From Pontederia crassipes (taxonomy: Eukaryota; Streptophyta; Magnoliopsida; Commelinales; Pontederiaceae): DNA of 64,000 bases. Shown here one piece after another: positions 62,661 through 64,000 of the stretch; the first letter of the stretch is position 1; each line of letters starts with the position of its first letter. The notes under the pieces are model-generated. The model saw nothing but the letters and a program-made list of their open reading frames with translations, was not told the origin of the DNA and searched no databases. The translations under genes were made by a program, and so were the position numbers. The stretch spans positions 15,875,501 to 15,939,500 of the forward strand of contig CM060188.1 of NCBI GenBank assembly GCA_030549335.1. The letters run 5' to 3'.

Positions 62661-63391
62661 ATTTGAGTCCAATAGAAATTAAAATTTCCTTATAAAAGAA
62701 ACACAAATTTACAAATCATAAAAAAATTCTATTTTTGGAAAATAGTTAATTATTTAAGAAAAAATAATTTAAGAATTTTGCATCGCAGGGGATTTAGACT
62801 AGTTTCTATAAAATTATAGTATTATACAAGGTGAGAACAGGTTTTTACAGACAGATTTCTCTTCTTTTTTATCCAGATAAAAATTTAAAATTAATTCAAC
62901 AAACATAATGTCGCAACACCATTAAATTGCCAATCTAACTCCAAGCCGTATCAGAGTTGGAAGCGTTGGCACATTTTCCTTCTGGTGCGCAGCTCCAGCC
63001 CGAAGTAATCAACCTGCAGACATATAATAAGAGAGTTAGTGCGATGGCCGACAAGATTTCAAGTGTTAGTGCAATGGGTTTACAAGCTCACCAGGAAAAC
63101 TTGTATCAAGTTGTCGAAAATGTCTTCTAATCCAGTTAATAGCATTGTTAGAATTAGCGATCACAAGGCCTTTGTTCCTCCTTGACATAATAACACTTGA
63201 CCTGCGAATCATAATCTAAAAGAAAGCTGTAAAAAGTTAATATTTCGGTCATTTTAACTAAAAATTCAAGATTTAACAATCTATCTTTTAGCATTCATTT
63301 CGGATAAATGATCAATTCTCACATGAACTATATGGAAAAAACATATATGCTTTTTCTTACCAGGCGGGCAGGCATGCTCTTGAATGCTCTT
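62661..63391. other. Region downstream of ObgC, with two GC-balanced islands
   Basis: Islands at about 62935-63025 and 63095-63205 stand out from the AT-rich surroundings and have splice-like edges on the minus strand, but their frames do not join to a recognisable protein. They may belong to a long or spliced ObgC 3' UTR. Confidence 0.4.
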
Positions 63392-64000
63392 CTAATCCAA
63401 TTGTGGCCACTTGACAGATCCTATTGCCCGTCTTTTTGCACCTGAAGATCCCAAGCCTTTTGTTTCATTTTTCCATAGCATCTCCATCTGATACGGAACA
63501 GATCATATTTCTTAGCAAGACAAGGTTCATCTATGGGTGAATAACATAAATACTCTGAACAAGGCCATACTCAAGAAATATGGCTCGGGAAGTCCATAAC
63601 GAAAGGACCATGGCTAAATAGGAAACCTACTAAAATCACCAAGAGGATTGGCAAGGTACCTCTCCCACGATCACAGTGTCACCTTCTTTAACTCCATGCT
63701 TAATCAAAGACTTGTTTACACCACATGCTTCCAAAGCATGTTGGAACCTTCTTACAGATTCCGAGTACCTGCTCCGATATAAGCAACTCTTAAGGGCTTA
63801 TTGAAAAGGAAGAATAATCAAATGTCTTAAACAACTGCAGTAAGATTCAATCTTATGCAGCTGAAAGGCATAGAGCGATTTGCCATATATGATGTTTGTT
63901 CAACAGTTCAAAATGCAGGTAAATAAAATAAATTAGCTCTCCAGTCTCAGAAAATATAAAAATATATTAGTAGCAGCATGAGAGGATGTCCAAACAATAT
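63392..64000 (-). CDS. OBGC: Obg-family GTPase, chloroplastic (ObgC), 3' end only
   Basis: Two minus-strand exons are visible: 63660-63768 and the last exon 63392-63487. A 172-bp GT...AG intron separates them, and the gene continues past the window. The visible protein reads [20 protein letters not shown], then [13 protein letters not shown], then MEMLWKNE, ending GSVKWPQLD. This is the Obg C-terminal domain; Arabidopsis ObgC (At5g18570) ends in nearly the same words (SVKWPQ). ObgC is a GTPase in the chloroplast stroma needed for plastid ribosome assembly and thylakoid formation. The G domain is not in the window, so the enzyme assignment rests on the tail alone. 63769-64000 appears to be intron. 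Confidence 0.85.

Overview
The window is plant nuclear DNA, most likely from a monocot. Introns are spliced (GT...AG), intergenic DNA is very AT-rich, there are long GA/CT dinucleotide repeats, and the potassium transporter reads closest, as I recall the families, to rice HAK2. GC-balanced codon use and long AT-rich spacers look more like a non-grass monocot (palm, banana or ginger grade) than a grass; that is inference.

Layout. (1) 1-14375: a head-to-tail array of a Ty3/Gypsy chromovirus on the minus strand. Three internal regions (the first cut by the window edge) alternate with three 542-bp LTRs, so neighbouring copies share an LTR. The unit is about 5.17 kb and the copies are almost identical, hence young. 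(2) 14376-25240: gene-poor, AT-rich DNA with DNA-transposon remains: a hAT-like element (15950-16950), a possible MITE (20510-21200), a large foldback element (about 21346-23354) carrying a nested 505-bp MITE, and a second copy of that MITE (23931-24534) with a GC-rich foreign core. (3) 25338-32616: a complete HAK2-type potassium transporter gene, nine exons, 782 aa, with a 168-bp RTE LINE tail in intron 4. (4) 37557-38714: an intronless AP2/ERF gene of the PUCHI/FRIZZY PANICLE type on the minus strand, convergent with HAK2 and surrounded by GA microsatellites. (5) 42127-42904: a hAT MITE with a perfect 8-bp target duplication. (6) 47132-51130: a five-finger CCCH zinc-finger gene, seven exons, 464 aa. 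(7) 55801-58775: an NPH3/RPT2-family BTB gene, four exons, 635 aa. (8) 58964-59037: a nuclear-type tRNA-Asn(GTT), next to a patchwork of short plastid DNA pieces (ndhB, atpA, 16S rRNA). (9) 59500-62660: AT-rich direct repeats, including about twelve degenerate units with a modal spacing near 165 bp. (10) 63392-64000: the 3' end of a minus-strand ObgC (chloroplast Obg GTPase) gene that runs off the window.

The host genes are independent single-copy-looking loci (ion transport, organ patterning, RNA binding, photoreceptor or auxin signalling, plastid ribosome assembly) and do not form a pathway. All four complete gene models were built by hand from splice sites; the three multi-exon models close in frame with whole-codon totals, which supports them. 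No new biological system is proven. The most notable structures are the shared-LTR chromovirus array, the foldback element that holds its own empty-site control, the MITE with a GC-rich core, and the plastid patchwork beside the tRNA gene.
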